Source of the DNA: Lachnospiraceae bacterium
GTDB lineage: Bacteria; Bacillota; Clostridia; Lachnospirales; Lachnospiraceae
Assembly: GCA_017520155.1 (NCBI GenBank)
Contig: JAFXGR010000172.1
Span: 1 to 37,775, forward strand
Direction: 5' to 3'
Length of the DNA: 37,775 nucleotides
Under the pieces are notes generated by a model. That model made no database searches. It had not been told where the DNA came from and saw only the letters and a program-made list of their open reading frames with translations. The position numbers and the translations under genes are program-made. Positions 16,166-24,045 of the stretch are shown one piece after another (the stretch's first letter is position 1; each line of letters opens with the position of its first letter).

Positions 16166-18358
16166 ATGAGTGTTATGGGCAGTGATACATTGGCAGCAGA
16201 AACTGTGGATTATGGAGCAGAATATACCACAGGCAAGCCGGTAAAGGTAATTAAAAAAGATGGCAGTACGGAAGCATTTAATGTACAAAAGGTAATCAGT
16301 GCAGTGGGAAAAAGTGCCTATCGTGCCCTTACTAAATTTACGGAAGATGAAAAGAAACAGATTTGTCAGTTTGTCATTGATAAGGTAAATGAACTGGACA
16401 GCAATGAGATTCCTATTCCCATTATGCACAATATTGTAGAGAGTGCATTAGAAGAGATTAAGCCCATTGTAGCCAAAAGCTACCGGGATTATCGCAATTA
16501 TAAGCAGGATTTTGTTCGTATGCTGGATGATGTCTATAAAAAGAGTCAGTCTATCATGTATGTAGGGGATAAGGAGAATGCCAATACAGATTCTGCCTTA
16601 GTATCGACTAAGCGAAGCCTGGTGTTTAATCAGCTGAATAAAGAGCTATACCAGAAGTTTTTTATGACAACGGAAGAAATTCAAGCCTGTCGTGACGGCT
16701 ATATCTATGTTCATGATATGTCCGCCAGAAGAGATACCATGAACTGTTGTCTTTTTGATGTGGAAAATGTACTGTCCGGCGGTTTTGAGATGGGAAATAT
16801 CTGGTACAATGAGCCCAAAACACTGGATGTGGCCTTTGATGTTATCGGAGACATTGTATTAAGTGCAGCCAGTCAGCAGTATGGAGGATTTACGGTACCC
16901 AGTGTAGATTATATTTTGGAGCCTTATGCAGAAAAATCATATCAGCTTTATGTTGAAAAGTTCCTTCGTCTGGGAATAGAAGAAGAAAGAGCAAAAGAAG
17001 AAGCGTTAAAAGACGTGGAAAAGGAAATGGAACAGGGATTCCAGGGCTGGGAGTATAAGTTTAATACTGTTGCCAGCAGCAGAGGAGATTATCCCTTTAT
17101 TACCGTTACTGCAGGAACCGGAACAGGAAGATTTGCCAAAATGGCAACCATGGTAATGCTTAGGGTAAGAAAAGGCGGGCAGGGGAAAAAGGAATGTAAA
17201 AAACCGGTATTATTCCCTAAGATTGTATTTCTTTATGATGAGAATTTACATGGACCGGGTAAACCCTTAGAAGATGTATTTGAAGCAGGAGTAGATTGCT
17301 CCACGAAAACCATGTATCCCGATTGGCTTAGTCTTACAGGAAAAGGGTATGTTGCCGGTATGTATAAGCAATATGGTAAGATTATTTCTCCTATGGGCTG
17401 TAGAGCCTTTTTATCCCCCTGGTATGAAAGAGGAGGTATGCATCCTGCAGATGAAAAGGATACCCCCGTATTTGTAGGAAGATTTAATATTGGAGCAGTT
17501 TCTCTTCATTTACCCATGATTTTAGCTAAAGCAAGACAGGAAAGTAAGGATTTTTATACTGTACTGGATTATTATTTAAATCTGATTCGTCAGCTACATA
17601 TACGTACCTACGCTTATTTGGGAGAAATGCGTGCCTCCACTAATCCTTTGGCCTATTGTGAAGGCGGATTTTTAGGAGGAAATTTAAAGCTTACGGACAA
17701 AATTAAGCCTTTGTTAAAGAGTGCTACTGCATCCTTTGGGATTACAGCCTTTAATGAGCTTCAGATGTTATACAATGGCAAATCCCTGGTAGAGGACGGT
17801 AATTTTGCGCTTGAGGTATTGGAGCATATTAATAAAAAAATTAATGAATTTAAGGAAGAGGATGGCAACTTATATGCCATCTACGGTACACCGGCAGAAA
17901 ATCTTTGCGGACTGCAGGTACAGCAGTTTAGAAGAAAATACGGAATTATTGAAGGTGTATCAGATCGGGAATATGTAAGCAATAGTTTTCATTGTCACGT
18001 AACGGAAGATATTACACCCATTCAAAAACAGGATTTAGAAGGAAGATTTTGGGATTTATCCAACGGAGGAAAAATCCAATATGTAAAATATCCTATTGAT
18101 TATAATAAAGAGGCAGTCAAAACCTTGATTCGAAGGGCAATGGATTTAGGATATTATGAAGGGGTGAACCTGTCATTGTCCTATTGTGATGATTGCGGTC
18201 ACCAGGAATTGGAAATGGATGTATGTCCAAAATGCGGAAGCAGTAATCTTACGAAAATTGACCGAATGAATGGCTATCTGTCCTATTCTCGTGTGCACGG
18301 CGATACACGTTTAAATGATGCCAAGATGGCAGAAATTGCGGAAAGGAAGTCAATGTAA
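16166..18358 (+). CDS. nrdD: Anaerobic (class III) ribonucleoside-triphosphate reductase
   Basis: Glycyl-radical enzyme that reduces NTPs to dNTPs without oxygen. The 730 aa contain an N-terminal ATP-cone allosteric domain (about 22-115: VIKKDGSTEAFNVQKVISAV). The large barrel domain follows, with active-site cysteine in RDTMNCCLFDVENVLSGG. A C-terminal zinc site has four cysteines, C674, C677, C687 and C690 (CDDCG and CPKCG). The radical glycine is in RMNGYL (Gly703). The family usually shows RxxGY at this point, which is kept. The gene follows a strong promoter and two NrdR-type boxes. Ribosome site GGGGGAAGGAAG. nrdG begins two bases after the stop, so enzyme and activase are made together. 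The host must make DNA precursors anaerobically. Confidence 0.97.
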   Translation: MSVMGSDTLAAETVDYGAEYTTGKPVKVIKKDGSTEAFNVQKVISAVGKSAYRALTKFTEDEKKQICQFVIDKVNELDSNEIPIPIMHNIVESALEEIKPIVAKSYRDYRNYKQDFVRMLDDVYKKSQSIMYVGDKENANTDSALVSTKRSLVFNQLNKELYQKFFMTTEEIQACRDGYIYVHDMSARRDTMNCCLFDVENVLSGGFEMGNIWYNEPKTLDVAFDVIGDIVLSAASQQYGGFTVPSVDYILEPYAEKSYQLYVEKFLRLGIEEERAKEEALKDVEKEMEQGFQGWEYKFNTVASSRGDYPFITVTAGTGTGRFAKMATMVMLRVRKGGQGKKECKKPVLFPKIVFLYDENLHGPGKPLEDVFEAGVDCSTKTMYPDWLSLTGKGYVAGMYKQYGKIISPMGCRAFLSPWYERGGMHPADEKDTPVFVGRFNIGAVSLHLPMILAKARQESKDFYTVLDYYLNLIRQLHIRTYAYLGEMRASTNPLAYCEGGFLGGNLKLTDKIKPLLKSATASFGITAFNELQMLYNGKSLVEDGNFALEVLEHINKKINEFKEEDGNLYAIYGTPAENLCGLQVQQFRRKYGIIEGVSDREYVSNSFHCHVTEDITPIQKQDLEGRFWDLSNGGKIQYVKYPIDYNKEAVKTLIRRAMDLGYYEGVNLSLSYCDDCGHQELEMDVCPKCGSSNLTKIDRMNGYLSYSRVHGDTRLNDAKMAEIAERKSM

Positions 18359-18360
18359 CG

Positions 18361-18876
18361 ATGAGATACCATAATATCACAAAGGATGATATGTTAAATG
18401 GAGACGGTTTACGTGTTGTATTGTGGGTTGCAGGTTGTACCCACTGCTGTAAAGGATGCCAAAATCCTGTAACCTGGGATCCGGATGGAGGGCTTCATTT
18501 TGATGAAGGGGCTAAAAAAGAAATTTTTGACCAGTTGGATAAAAGCTATATCTCCGGAATTACCTTTTCGGGAGGAGACCCTCTTCATCCCGCCAACAGC
18601 TTGGAAATAAAGAATCTGATGAAGGAGATTAAAGAAGTTTATCCCACAAAAACCATATGGATTTATACCGGCTCTATTTGGGAGGATATTTATCAGATGT
18701 CTCTTCTTCAATATGCAGATGTACTGGTAGACGGTGAATTTGTACAGGAGTTAAAAGATAATAAGCTTTTGTGGAAAGGAAGCTCTAATCAACGGGTGAT
18801 TGATGTAAAAAGGACATTGAATAGTCCTACACCCAATACACCTGTTTTACACTGCGGTAATTATGCAGCAGTTTAA
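18361..18876 (+). CDS. nrdG: Anaerobic ribonucleotide reductase activating protein
   Basis: Radical-SAM activase that puts the glycyl radical on NrdD. The 171 aa have the NrdG-type cluster motif CX3CX2C at C26, C30 and C33 (GCTHCCKGCQNP) and the SAM-binding GGDPL segment (SGGDPLHP). The C-terminal DVLVDGEFV and NQRVIDVKRTL segments are typical of NrdG. It begins two bases after nrdD and relies on the nrdD promoter and NrdR boxes. dut follows after 46 bp and may share the transcript. Confidence 0.96.
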   Translation: MRYHNITKDDMLNGDGLRVVLWVAGCTHCCKGCQNPVTWDPDGGLHFDEGAKKEIFDQLDKSYISGITFSGGDPLHPANSLEIKNLMKEIKEVYPTKTIWIYTGSIWEDIYQMSLLQYADVLVDGEFVQELKDNKLLWKGSSNQRVIDVKRTLNSPTPNTPVLHCGNYAAV

Positions 18877-18922
18877 TATTGATTAAGGAATGTTCGCTGT
18901 ACTTAGGAAGGAAAATAAAACA

Positions 18923-19441
18923 ATGGCACGAAGAATTGCACAGTTTGAAAAGGTAAGTTTAGTACAATTCCAAGAAGGAATAAAGGATATACTTCCTGAA
19001 ATTACGAAAGAGGAAACAGAAGAAATATATAACCGTATTGAACTTCCCTGCAGAGCCACAAAGGGAAGTGCGGGGTATGATTTTTATACTCCTATAGAAA
19101 TTAATCTTTTCCCCGGAGAGAGTGTAAAAATTCCTACCGGTATCCGGGTGAAGATGGAAGAGGACTGGGTATTAAAATTATATCCCAGAAGCGGGCTTGG
19201 ATTTAAGTATCGTCTTCAGCTGAATAACACTGTAGGAATCATAGACAGTGACTATTATTATTCAGATAATGAGGGACATATTTTTGCCAAGCTGACCAAT
19301 GATTCCAAAGAAGGTAAAGAAGTAAAATTAAATCCCGGAGACGGATTCATGCAGGGGATTTTTTTGGAATACGGAATTACTATGGATGATGAGGCAGCAG
19401 GGGTTCGAAACGGAGGCTTTGGAAGTACCGGAAGAAGCTAA
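18923..19441 (+). CDS. dut: dUTP diphosphatase (trimeric dUTPase)
   Basis: Hydrolyses dUTP to dUMP and pyrophosphate, supplying dUMP for thymidylate and keeping uracil out of DNA. The five motifs of the trimeric family are present in order: AGYDFYTP; PRSGLGFK; GIIDSDYYY; GDGFMQGIF; and RNGGFGSTG at the C terminus. The protein is about 172 aa, slightly longer than the typical 145-150, with an N-terminal extension of about 45 residues and an insert after motif 3 (SDNEGHIFAK), a form common in Clostridia and phages. I chose ATG 18923 because TAGGAAGGA lies at good spacing upstream. An in-frame ATG at 18890 is possible but its AAGGA is only about 1 bp away. Position behind nrdDG fits a joint dNTP operon. 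Confidence 0.9.
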   Translation: MARRIAQFEKVSLVQFQEGIKDILPEITKEETEEIYNRIELPCRATKGSAGYDFYTPIEINLFPGESVKIPTGIRVKMEEDWVLKLYPRSGLGFKYRLQLNNTVGIIDSDYYYSDNEGHIFAKLTNDSKEGKEVKLNPGDGFMQGIFLEYGITMDDEAAGVRNGGFGSTGRS

Positions 19442-19475
19442 GGAAATCAGAAAAAGCAGATGGCTTTATGGAGAG

Positions 19476-19514
19476 AAAAATGGTGGTATCAAGAAATTGA
19501 AAACCACCATTTTT
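19476..19514. terminator. Bidirectional terminator between dut and the cotJC remnant
   Basis: AAAAATGGTGGT (19476-19487) pairs perfectly with ACCACCATTTTT (19503-19514). The T run on one side and the A run on the other let it stop dut from the left and the minus-strand gene from the right. Confidence 0.88.
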
Positions 19515-19621
19515 GTGTGTAATAGAGAGAATTTCGGTACAGGACAATAAAATTAACCCAACAGGATCATTCTCTTTAGATGATTCTTCCGGGGAAATTT
19601 TTATCTTTTGCTAAAAGCCTT

Positions 19622-20107
19622 CTATTTAGGACATCGATCGAAGCCGGGATTATACATATAGAAGTTTTTAGGATCAAGATCCTCCTGAACTCGGCGAAGT
19701 CCTTCCCCAAATCTTTGGAAGTGAACAATTTCCCGTTGTCTGAGGAAGCGGATGGGATCAGCCACATCAGGATCATCCACTACCCGTAAAATATTATCGT
19801 AGGTAGTTCTGGCCTTTTGTTCTGCCGCTAAATTTTCATGAAGATCGGTAATAATGTCTCCTTTAGACTGAAATTCACAGGCATTGAAGGGAATTCCGCC
19901 TGCTGCCTGAGGCCAGATTCCCACGGTATGGTCAATATAGTAAGGACCGAAACCGGAGCGTTCAATTTCTTCCATACTAAGATTTCTGGTTAACTGGTGG
20001 ACAATGGTTCCCACCATTTCAAAATGTGCCAGTTCTTCCGTACCTACCAAGGGGTTGTTATTGCACACCCTTCCAAGAATTCCCGTAAAACAAGGCTTTT
20101 CCAAGAT
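19622..20107 (-). pseudogene. cotJC: 5'-truncated CotJC-type spore coat / manganese catalase gene
   Basis: About 140 residues of a CotJC/manganese-catalase protein are clear: GTEELAHFEMVGTIVHQLTRNL, YYIDHTVGIWPQAAGG, FQSKGDIITDLHE, AAEQKARTTYDNILR and REIVHFQRFGE, all metal-site and helix-bundle segments seen in pieces. Intact members are about 190-200 aa and carry another metal-ligand helix at the N terminus; that part is missing. The frame can only be extended to a TAA at 20108-20110 and contains no ATG start, only a TTG at 20102-20104. The first ~20 residues before GTEELAH do not look like the family. I infer that a recombination or insertion event removed the 5' end around 20045-20107. 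The predicted product would be non-functional. It lies opposite in direction to the surrounding core genes and ends at the bidirectional terminator. Confidence 0.75.
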
Positions 20108-20110
20108 TTA
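20045..20110. other. Junction between core chromosome and mobile/defence region
   Basis: Left of this stretch the cotJC-like reading frame is recognisable; right of it a plus-strand gene fragment begins with no start of its own. Both genes are missing 5' ends at the same place, which is what a deletion or integration breakpoint looks like. No integrase, tRNA or clear attachment repeat was seen beside it. Confidence 0.5.
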
Positions 20111-20300
20111 TCTATGTGAAAATACGAATGTGCCGATTCCAGGATATCTCTATTCCATCGAAATGGAACCGGTTATGTATCGTTATTCTGCAGAAAGAAA
20201 ACAGGAAATCTATCGAAAAGCAGACAAGCCAAGGTGGCAGATCGATGTCTGTGTGGCAATTCCAGACCATCGTACCTTTGGAAATGGAGGTGCGAAGTAA
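20105..20300 (+). pseudogene. 3' fragment of a mobile-element gene upstream of parB
   Basis: The frame ending at TAA 20298-20300 reads as a plausible protein tail of about 60 residues (IPGYLYSIEMEPVMYRYSAE, then DVCVAIPDHRTFGNGGAK). Its last base is the first base of the parB start codon, the tight overlap expected of two genes from one operon. Upstream of about 20105 the frame runs antisense through cotJC and has no family-like content, so the gene has lost its beginning. I do not recognise the family. Confidence 0.45.
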
Positions 20301-21139
20301 TGGCTGAGAAAGTAATGGAGATTCAGACGGACAAGCTTGTTGGGTTTCGAAACCATCCGTTTCAAGTGAAGAATGATGAATCGTTAAATGCTCTATGTGA
20401 AAGTATTCGGGATTATGGCGTGCTGTCACCACTACTGGCAAGACCGACTGCGGATGGAAATTATGAGATTGTGTCGGGACATCGGCGAAAGGCTGCTGCA
20501 ATGAAACTGGGGATGGAAAAACTACCAGTACTGGTGAGAGAAATGACAGATGATGAAGCGGTGATTTTGATGGTAGATAGTAATATTCAGAGGGAGAATC
20601 TGTTGCCGAGTGAGAAAGCGTATGCATATAAGATGAAGTTGGAGGCGCTTAGACATCAAGGAACTCGTACAGATTTAACTTGTGGACAAGTTGGCCACAA
20701 GTCTCGTGATAGTATTTCAGATTCAGAAAGTGGTAGAACTATTCAGCGTTATATTCGTTTGACTTATCTTCAAAAGCCTATTCTTGACTTAGTCGATGCG
20801 GGACGCATTGCTTTTTCTCCTGCAGTAGAACTTTCTTATTTAACAAAATTGGAACAGGCGGAACTATGGGACATTATGCAATCTGAAGATTGCACTCCTT
20901 CTCTTTCACAAGCGGTACGTATGAAAAAGCTTTCTAAGATTGCTCAGCTTACGCCGGAAATAATTTTCGATATTATGAGTGAAGAAAAAGCAAATCAAAA
21001 AGAAAGAGTTCGTATCGATGTTAGTCAGCTACGAAAATATTTTCCGAAAAGCTATACTACTGCACAGATGGAGAAAAGTATCTTGCGAATGTTAGAGGAA
21101 CAGCATAAAAGGAAACAACGTAGTAAAGAAAGCCGTTAG
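20300..21139 (+). CDS. ParB/Spo0J-family nuclease-like DNA-binding protein
   Basis: A 279-aa ParB N-terminal-domain protein. The CTP-binding pocket signature SGHRRKAA (GHRR at 60-63) is preceded by HPFQVKNDESLNALCESI and followed by DDEAVILMVDSNIQREN, the standard ParB boxes, then a helix-turn-helix region (about 140-200). I place the start at ATG 20300 because GGAGGTG lies 7-8 bp upstream; a longer frame from 20234 would start antisense-like and lacks a ribosome site. Such ParB-like proteins are widespread on conjugative elements and plasmids of gut Firmicutes. Its usual ParA partner is not adjacent here; the ParA-like gene at 35 kb belongs to another operon. It probably belongs to the backbone of the inserted element. 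Confidence 0.88.
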   Translation: MAEKVMEIQTDKLVGFRNHPFQVKNDESLNALCESIRDYGVLSPLLARPTADGNYEIVSGHRRKAAAMKLGMEKLPVLVREMTDDEAVILMVDSNIQRENLLPSEKAYAYKMKLEALRHQGTRTDLTCGQVGHKSRDSISDSESGRTIQRYIRLTYLQKPILDLVDAGRIAFSPAVELSYLTKLEQAELWDIMQSEDCTPSLSQAVRMKKLSKIAQLTPEIIFDIMSEEKANQKERVRIDVSQLRKYFPKSYTTAQMEKSILRMLEEQHKRKQRSKESR

Positions 21140-21195
21140 CACATTCGTCTTGAGACGAGATCTTTCTTATAATCGAGATGAAAGGAGCTGATAGC

Positions 21196-21546
21196 ATGAC
21201 AAACTTAACTTATACAAAATCCGGTGACTATTTTATTCCTGATATTACAATCAAAGGAACTTCTAAACCTATTGGTCGTTTTGGCAGAATGAGACGAAAA
21301 TATCTGCAAGAAGAAAAATCTATACTCTATAATGACTTGGTTCTGACAGAGAAGCTATTCCCACATCTGCTCGAGGTAGAGGAAATTGCTCAAAGACGAT
21401 TCGATGTCTTAATGGAACAAATGAAAACACAGAGAAACATAACTGAAGAATTGAAACAAATGAATCCTATGATATGGGTCGGAGAAATGAATAATATCCG
21501 TGCTTGTATCGATGAGATTATTATGAGGGAGATTATCTGTGAGTGA
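21196..21546 (+). CDS. tnpV: TnpV-family transposon-encoded protein
   Basis: A 116-aa protein of the TnpV family known from Tn4451-type mobilisable transposons of Clostridia. Typical features are the N-terminal TKSGDYFIPDI (family: YxxxGDYYIPDL), GRFGRMRRKYLQE, a helical middle with EEIAQRRFDVLMEQM, and the C-terminal WVGEMNNIRACIDEII. The role in transposition is not established. I chose ATG 21196 over an upstream ATG at 21178 because AAAGGAG lies at proper spacing only for 21196. The next gene starts inside its last codons (GTG 21539, 8-bp overlap), so the two are translationally coupled. It marks the region as mobile-element backbone. Confidence 0.85.
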   Translation: MTNLTYTKSGDYFIPDITIKGTSKPIGRFGRMRRKYLQEEKSILYNDLVLTEKLFPHLLEVEEIAQRRFDVLMEQMKTQRNITEELKQMNPMIWVGEMNNIRACIDEIIMREIICE

Positions 21547-21877
21547 TATTTTTGATAGATATGAGTATTTGAAAAAGCTTAGGTTAGACTTCTATGGTCT
21601 GCTTAGGATGGATGAAGAATCTGAGGAAATGGCAAAAGAGCTTGAAAATCAGTTGGACAAGAAAACACGCTGGGAACTGATTCAACTGATAGATCAGATG
21701 AATCTGGAATGTGAACGGGTTTCGCTGGAAAGCTTTATATCAGGATTTCGAGTGGCAATGGGGATTGCAAGGGAAGTTTTCGTACGAGGCAAAGTTTTTG
21801 GAGAAGGATTAGGTGAATATATATGTGGTGGTATGGCCTTGGACGAAAGTTCAGGGCTGTTTTTCAGTGAAAAATAA
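21539..21877 (+). CDS. Small helical protein, DUF6809-like
   Basis: A 112-aa protein starting at GTG 21539 within the end of tnpV. It is mostly helical: DIFDRYEYLKKLRLDFYGLL, EMAKELENQLDKK, then an amphipathic central helix and ESFISGFRVAMGIAREVF. No catalytic motif is visible. The pattern resembles short DUF6809-type proteins that accompany TnpV and other mobile genes in Clostridia, but this is from memory of the pattern and not certain. The overlap with tnpV indicates coupled translation and a shared job or shared mobility. Confidence 0.6.
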   Translation: MSDIFDRYEYLKKLRLDFYGLLRMDEESEEMAKELENQLDKKTRWELIQLIDQMNLECERVSLESFISGFRVAMGIAREVFVRGKVFGEGLGEYICGGMALDESSGLFFSEK

Positions 21878-21920
21878 TATAAAATATTATTAGTAAACTT
21901 AATTGGTAAAGGGGATTATT

Positions 21921-22727
21921 ATGAACATAATTGATATGAGTACACAAGGGCTAAGCCCAGAAGAAATAATTGAATTTCGTAAAATATTGAATCAACATAT
22001 AAAAAATGCAAGAATAAAATCAAAACATAAAAAATGTCTACTTTGTGAAAAAGAAAGTAGCTTTTGTAATTCACATACGATTCCACAATTTTGCCTTAGA
22101 AATATTGCTTGGAACGGGAAATTGAATTCGATTAATACACTAATTGATTCGGAATTGCTTAATAAAGATTCTGGAATTAATAATGCAGGAACATTTCATA
22201 TTATTTGTAGACCATGTGATAACAACATATTTAAAGATTATGAAAAGGAAGAAGCATATATGGGTTGTCCAACAGAGATTCCTCTTAATCAAATTGCATT
22301 GAAAAATTCCTTGAGGGATATTTATAAACATGAAATGGAAATAGAAATGTTCGAAGCATGTAAACAAATAATGAAAGATAAATCTCCGTTTTTATCATTT
22401 TTTGTGAATAGATTTTTCGATGCTCAAATTTGTACCCGAAAAAGAGATTGTCAAGAATGTTATGAAGTTTTTAACATTGCCAAAAAACATCTTACGTCTT
22501 CGGATAATTGGATAAAATTGATATCATTTGATAAACTACCATATACTGTGCCTATAGCTTTTCAAGGAATGATTGTATTGATTACTGGAATGAATGGTGA
22601 AACAATAAATGATATTTTCAATCATAAAAGAAACTATTCAATGGAATATTTACATTTAGCTGTTTTTCCATTAGAAGCTTCTACGGCGATAATACTTTTT
22701 ATGGATTCAAAAAATACTCCGATATGA
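21921..22727 (+). CDS. Zinc-finger/HNH-like protein, frameshifted
   Basis: The N-terminal part carries a cysteine/histidine cluster, CLLC at 39-42, C49, SH at 51-52 and C58 (KKCLLCEKESSFCNSHTIP in pieces), then HIICRPCD about 40 residues later. This C..C / SHxIP / C..C layout is like HNH-type or zinc-binding nuclease domains used in defence proteins. ATG 21921 is the start, with AAAGGGG upstream; an ATG at 21903 has none. The frame stops at TGA 22725-22727, but a second frame continues without a stop for 95 codons to 23004, in a style that fits the same protein. Dropping one A from the A6 run at 22709-22714 joins the two. I infer a frameshift mutation, phase variation or a sequencing error. 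The intact protein would be about 360 aa. Function unknown. Confidence 0.6.
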   Translation: MNIIDMSTQGLSPEEIIEFRKILNQHIKNARIKSKHKKCLLCEKESSFCNSHTIPQFCLRNIAWNGKLNSINTLIDSELLNKDSGINNAGTFHIICRPCDNNIFKDYEKEEAYMGCPTEIPLNQIALKNSLRDIYKHEMEIEMFEACKQIMKDKSPFLSFFVNRFFDAQICTRKRDCQECYEVFNIAKKHLTSSDNWIKLISFDKLPYTVPIAFQGMIVLITGMNGETINDIFNHKRNYSMEYLHLAVFPLEASTAIILFMDSKNTPI

Positions 22728-23004
22728 ACAATTTGAAAAAAGCATTAGTAGTTTATCTCGGGAGCAGCGACTTGAAATTATAAATCGTATTATATTTCTA
22801 TATACAGAGGATTATTTTCTGTCTAAACAAATAGATGAAGAAACAATAAAATATTTACAAGAACCTGCAAAACTAATCCAAGATATGGTTACAAATAACC
22901 CTAAGAAAAGTATTAAAAATGCTGTGAAGGATTATGATTTACGACGAGATATCTGTATACCTAATTTGTTTTTAGAAGATTATTCTGTGAAATTTCAAAA
23001 TTAG
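22720..23004 (+). pseudogene. Out-of-frame C-terminal part of the zinc-finger/HNH-like gene
   Basis: Reading from CGA 22720 gives RYEQFEKSISSLSREQRLEI, then about 75 further codons to TAG 23002-23004 with no stop and no start codon or ribosome site of its own. It is helical and charged, and flows naturally from the preceding protein if one A is removed from the run at 22709-22714. A terminator follows 24 bp after the stop, as expected for the end of a complete gene. Confidence 0.7.
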
Positions 23005-23027
23005 ATTATTGAATCAAAGATATAACG

Positions 23028-23064
23028 AAAAATCTCCGATTCCTATTAGGCCTCGGAGATTTTT
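23028..23064. terminator. Bidirectional terminator between convergent genes
   Basis: AAAAATCTCCGA (23028-23039) pairs perfectly with TCGGAGATTTTT (23053-23064). It sits between the convergent zinc-finger gene (plus) and the HEPN gene (minus), with A and T runs fit to stop transcription from either side. Confidence 0.9.
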
Positions 23065-23099
23065 ATTTGTTTAATTTGAAGAGAACTGCAAAGAGGCTC

Positions 23100-24005
23100 T
23101 TAAACATTATTAAAATATCGACTTGCAATTAATTTGTGTTTTTCTTTCAAGTAGGTTTCATCAAATAATTTAATCAGTCCATCACATATTTCTGCGATGC
23201 TTAAATAATATAAGTCTATTTCTTTTGGAGTTAAAAATATAAGTTCTCCTTGTAAACAATTTGAGATTCTGCCAAATGTATTAGTTTCTTTAAATTTTTT
23301 ATCTGCCATTCCATTATTATGAATAAGCGTATTTCTGATGTTAATCATATCTATCAAATTATCTCTACAATCAGAAGAAACTAATTCCTTGAGATTTATT
23401 GAAAGAGCTCTTTTATAATGGTTATTAGCTTTGTCAAAGTGCATGAAATCATTCCCTGTGCTTTTATGAATAACATTTGAGATATAATCATTTTTTTCAC
23501 TATGATATTTTATATACACAAGAGATTCGAAAAAATTTCTTAAAATAACTTCTAAAATAGAGGAAAGTAATATTAATTCATGGTGATAGACTTCGTATGA
23601 CATAAGTGATATATCACGATCCGAATATTGTTCTATTGCTTGTTTTACCCCTATACTATTCATAAACCGCATTCGTATAATACTTGACAGTTGTGTTTGG
23701 GCATTTTGTGAAGCAGTAGATTTTCCGCAATTAAAACAATAATTAAATTGATCAAGAATATCAAGTGTCTGATCCAAAGGAATAATCTCTGTATTACCAC
23801 AATAAGGGCAACAGATTTGTAGGAGTTTGATTTTTCTTCGCCTCATATTTGTAAAAAAATCATTTTTAGATAAGGGCTTATTTCCTTTAACGGAACAGAA
23901 ATCCAGGTACTTTTCGTAATATAAAGTCTTCATAAACTCTATATGTTTAGGATGAAAACTGTTGATAAAGTTTTCATCTACAATATTATATATTTTTGTA
24001 CTCAT
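23100..24005 (-). CDS. Zinc-ribbon / HEPN-domain protein (candidate RNase effector)
   Basis: A 301-aa protein. Residues 65-93 hold a four-cysteine zinc ribbon: C66/C69 (CPYCG) and C90/C93 (CFNCG), preceded by a basic stretch (NMRRRKIK). The C-terminal half is helical and contains INIRNTLIHNNG, whose R224-x4-H229 matches the RX4-6H catalytic motif of HEPN ribonucleases. Before it, LLSSILEVILRNFFESLVYI forms the usual first helix of a HEPN bundle. HEPN RNases act as abortive-infection toxins in many defence systems. The gene lies 40 bp downstream of the AAA ATPase gene on the same strand, with its own TAGGAGA ribosome site, so the pair is an operon. Domain reading is mine and no named family was recognised for the full length. 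Confidence 0.7.
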   Translation of the reverse strand: MSTKIYNIVDENFINSFHPKHIEFMKTLYYEKYLDFCSVKGNKPLSKNDFFTNMRRRKIKLLQICCPYCGNTEIIPLDQTLDILDQFNYCFNCGKSTASQNAQTQLSSIIRMRFMNSIGVKQAIEQYSDRDISLMSYEVYHHELILLSSILEVILRNFFESLVYIKYHSEKNDYISNVIHKSTGNDFMHFDKANNHYKRALSINLKELVSSDCRDNLIDMINIRNTLIHNNGMADKKFKETNTFGRISNCLQGELIFLTPKEIDLYYLSIAEICDGLIKLFDETYLKEKHKLIASRYFNNV

Positions 24006-24045
24006 TAATGTTCTCCTAAGTATTATTATCTAAGGGGAAATAATC

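Noticed and set aside
20004..20104. N-terminal part of the plus-strand frame 20004-20300 as a real gene start
   Set aside because: This part is antisense to the conserved cotJC sequence and has no ribosome site; only the section after the junction looks like a protein.
20300..21139. ParB here as partner of the ParA-like ATPase at 35 kb
   Set aside because: They are 14 kb apart, in separate operons, and the ATPase is fused by overlap to methyltransferase and SIR2 genes.
21145..21158. TCGTCT/AGACGA hairpin after parB as terminator
   Set aside because: Only 6 bp with a 2-base loop and no T run; tnpV follows directly, so read-through is more likely.
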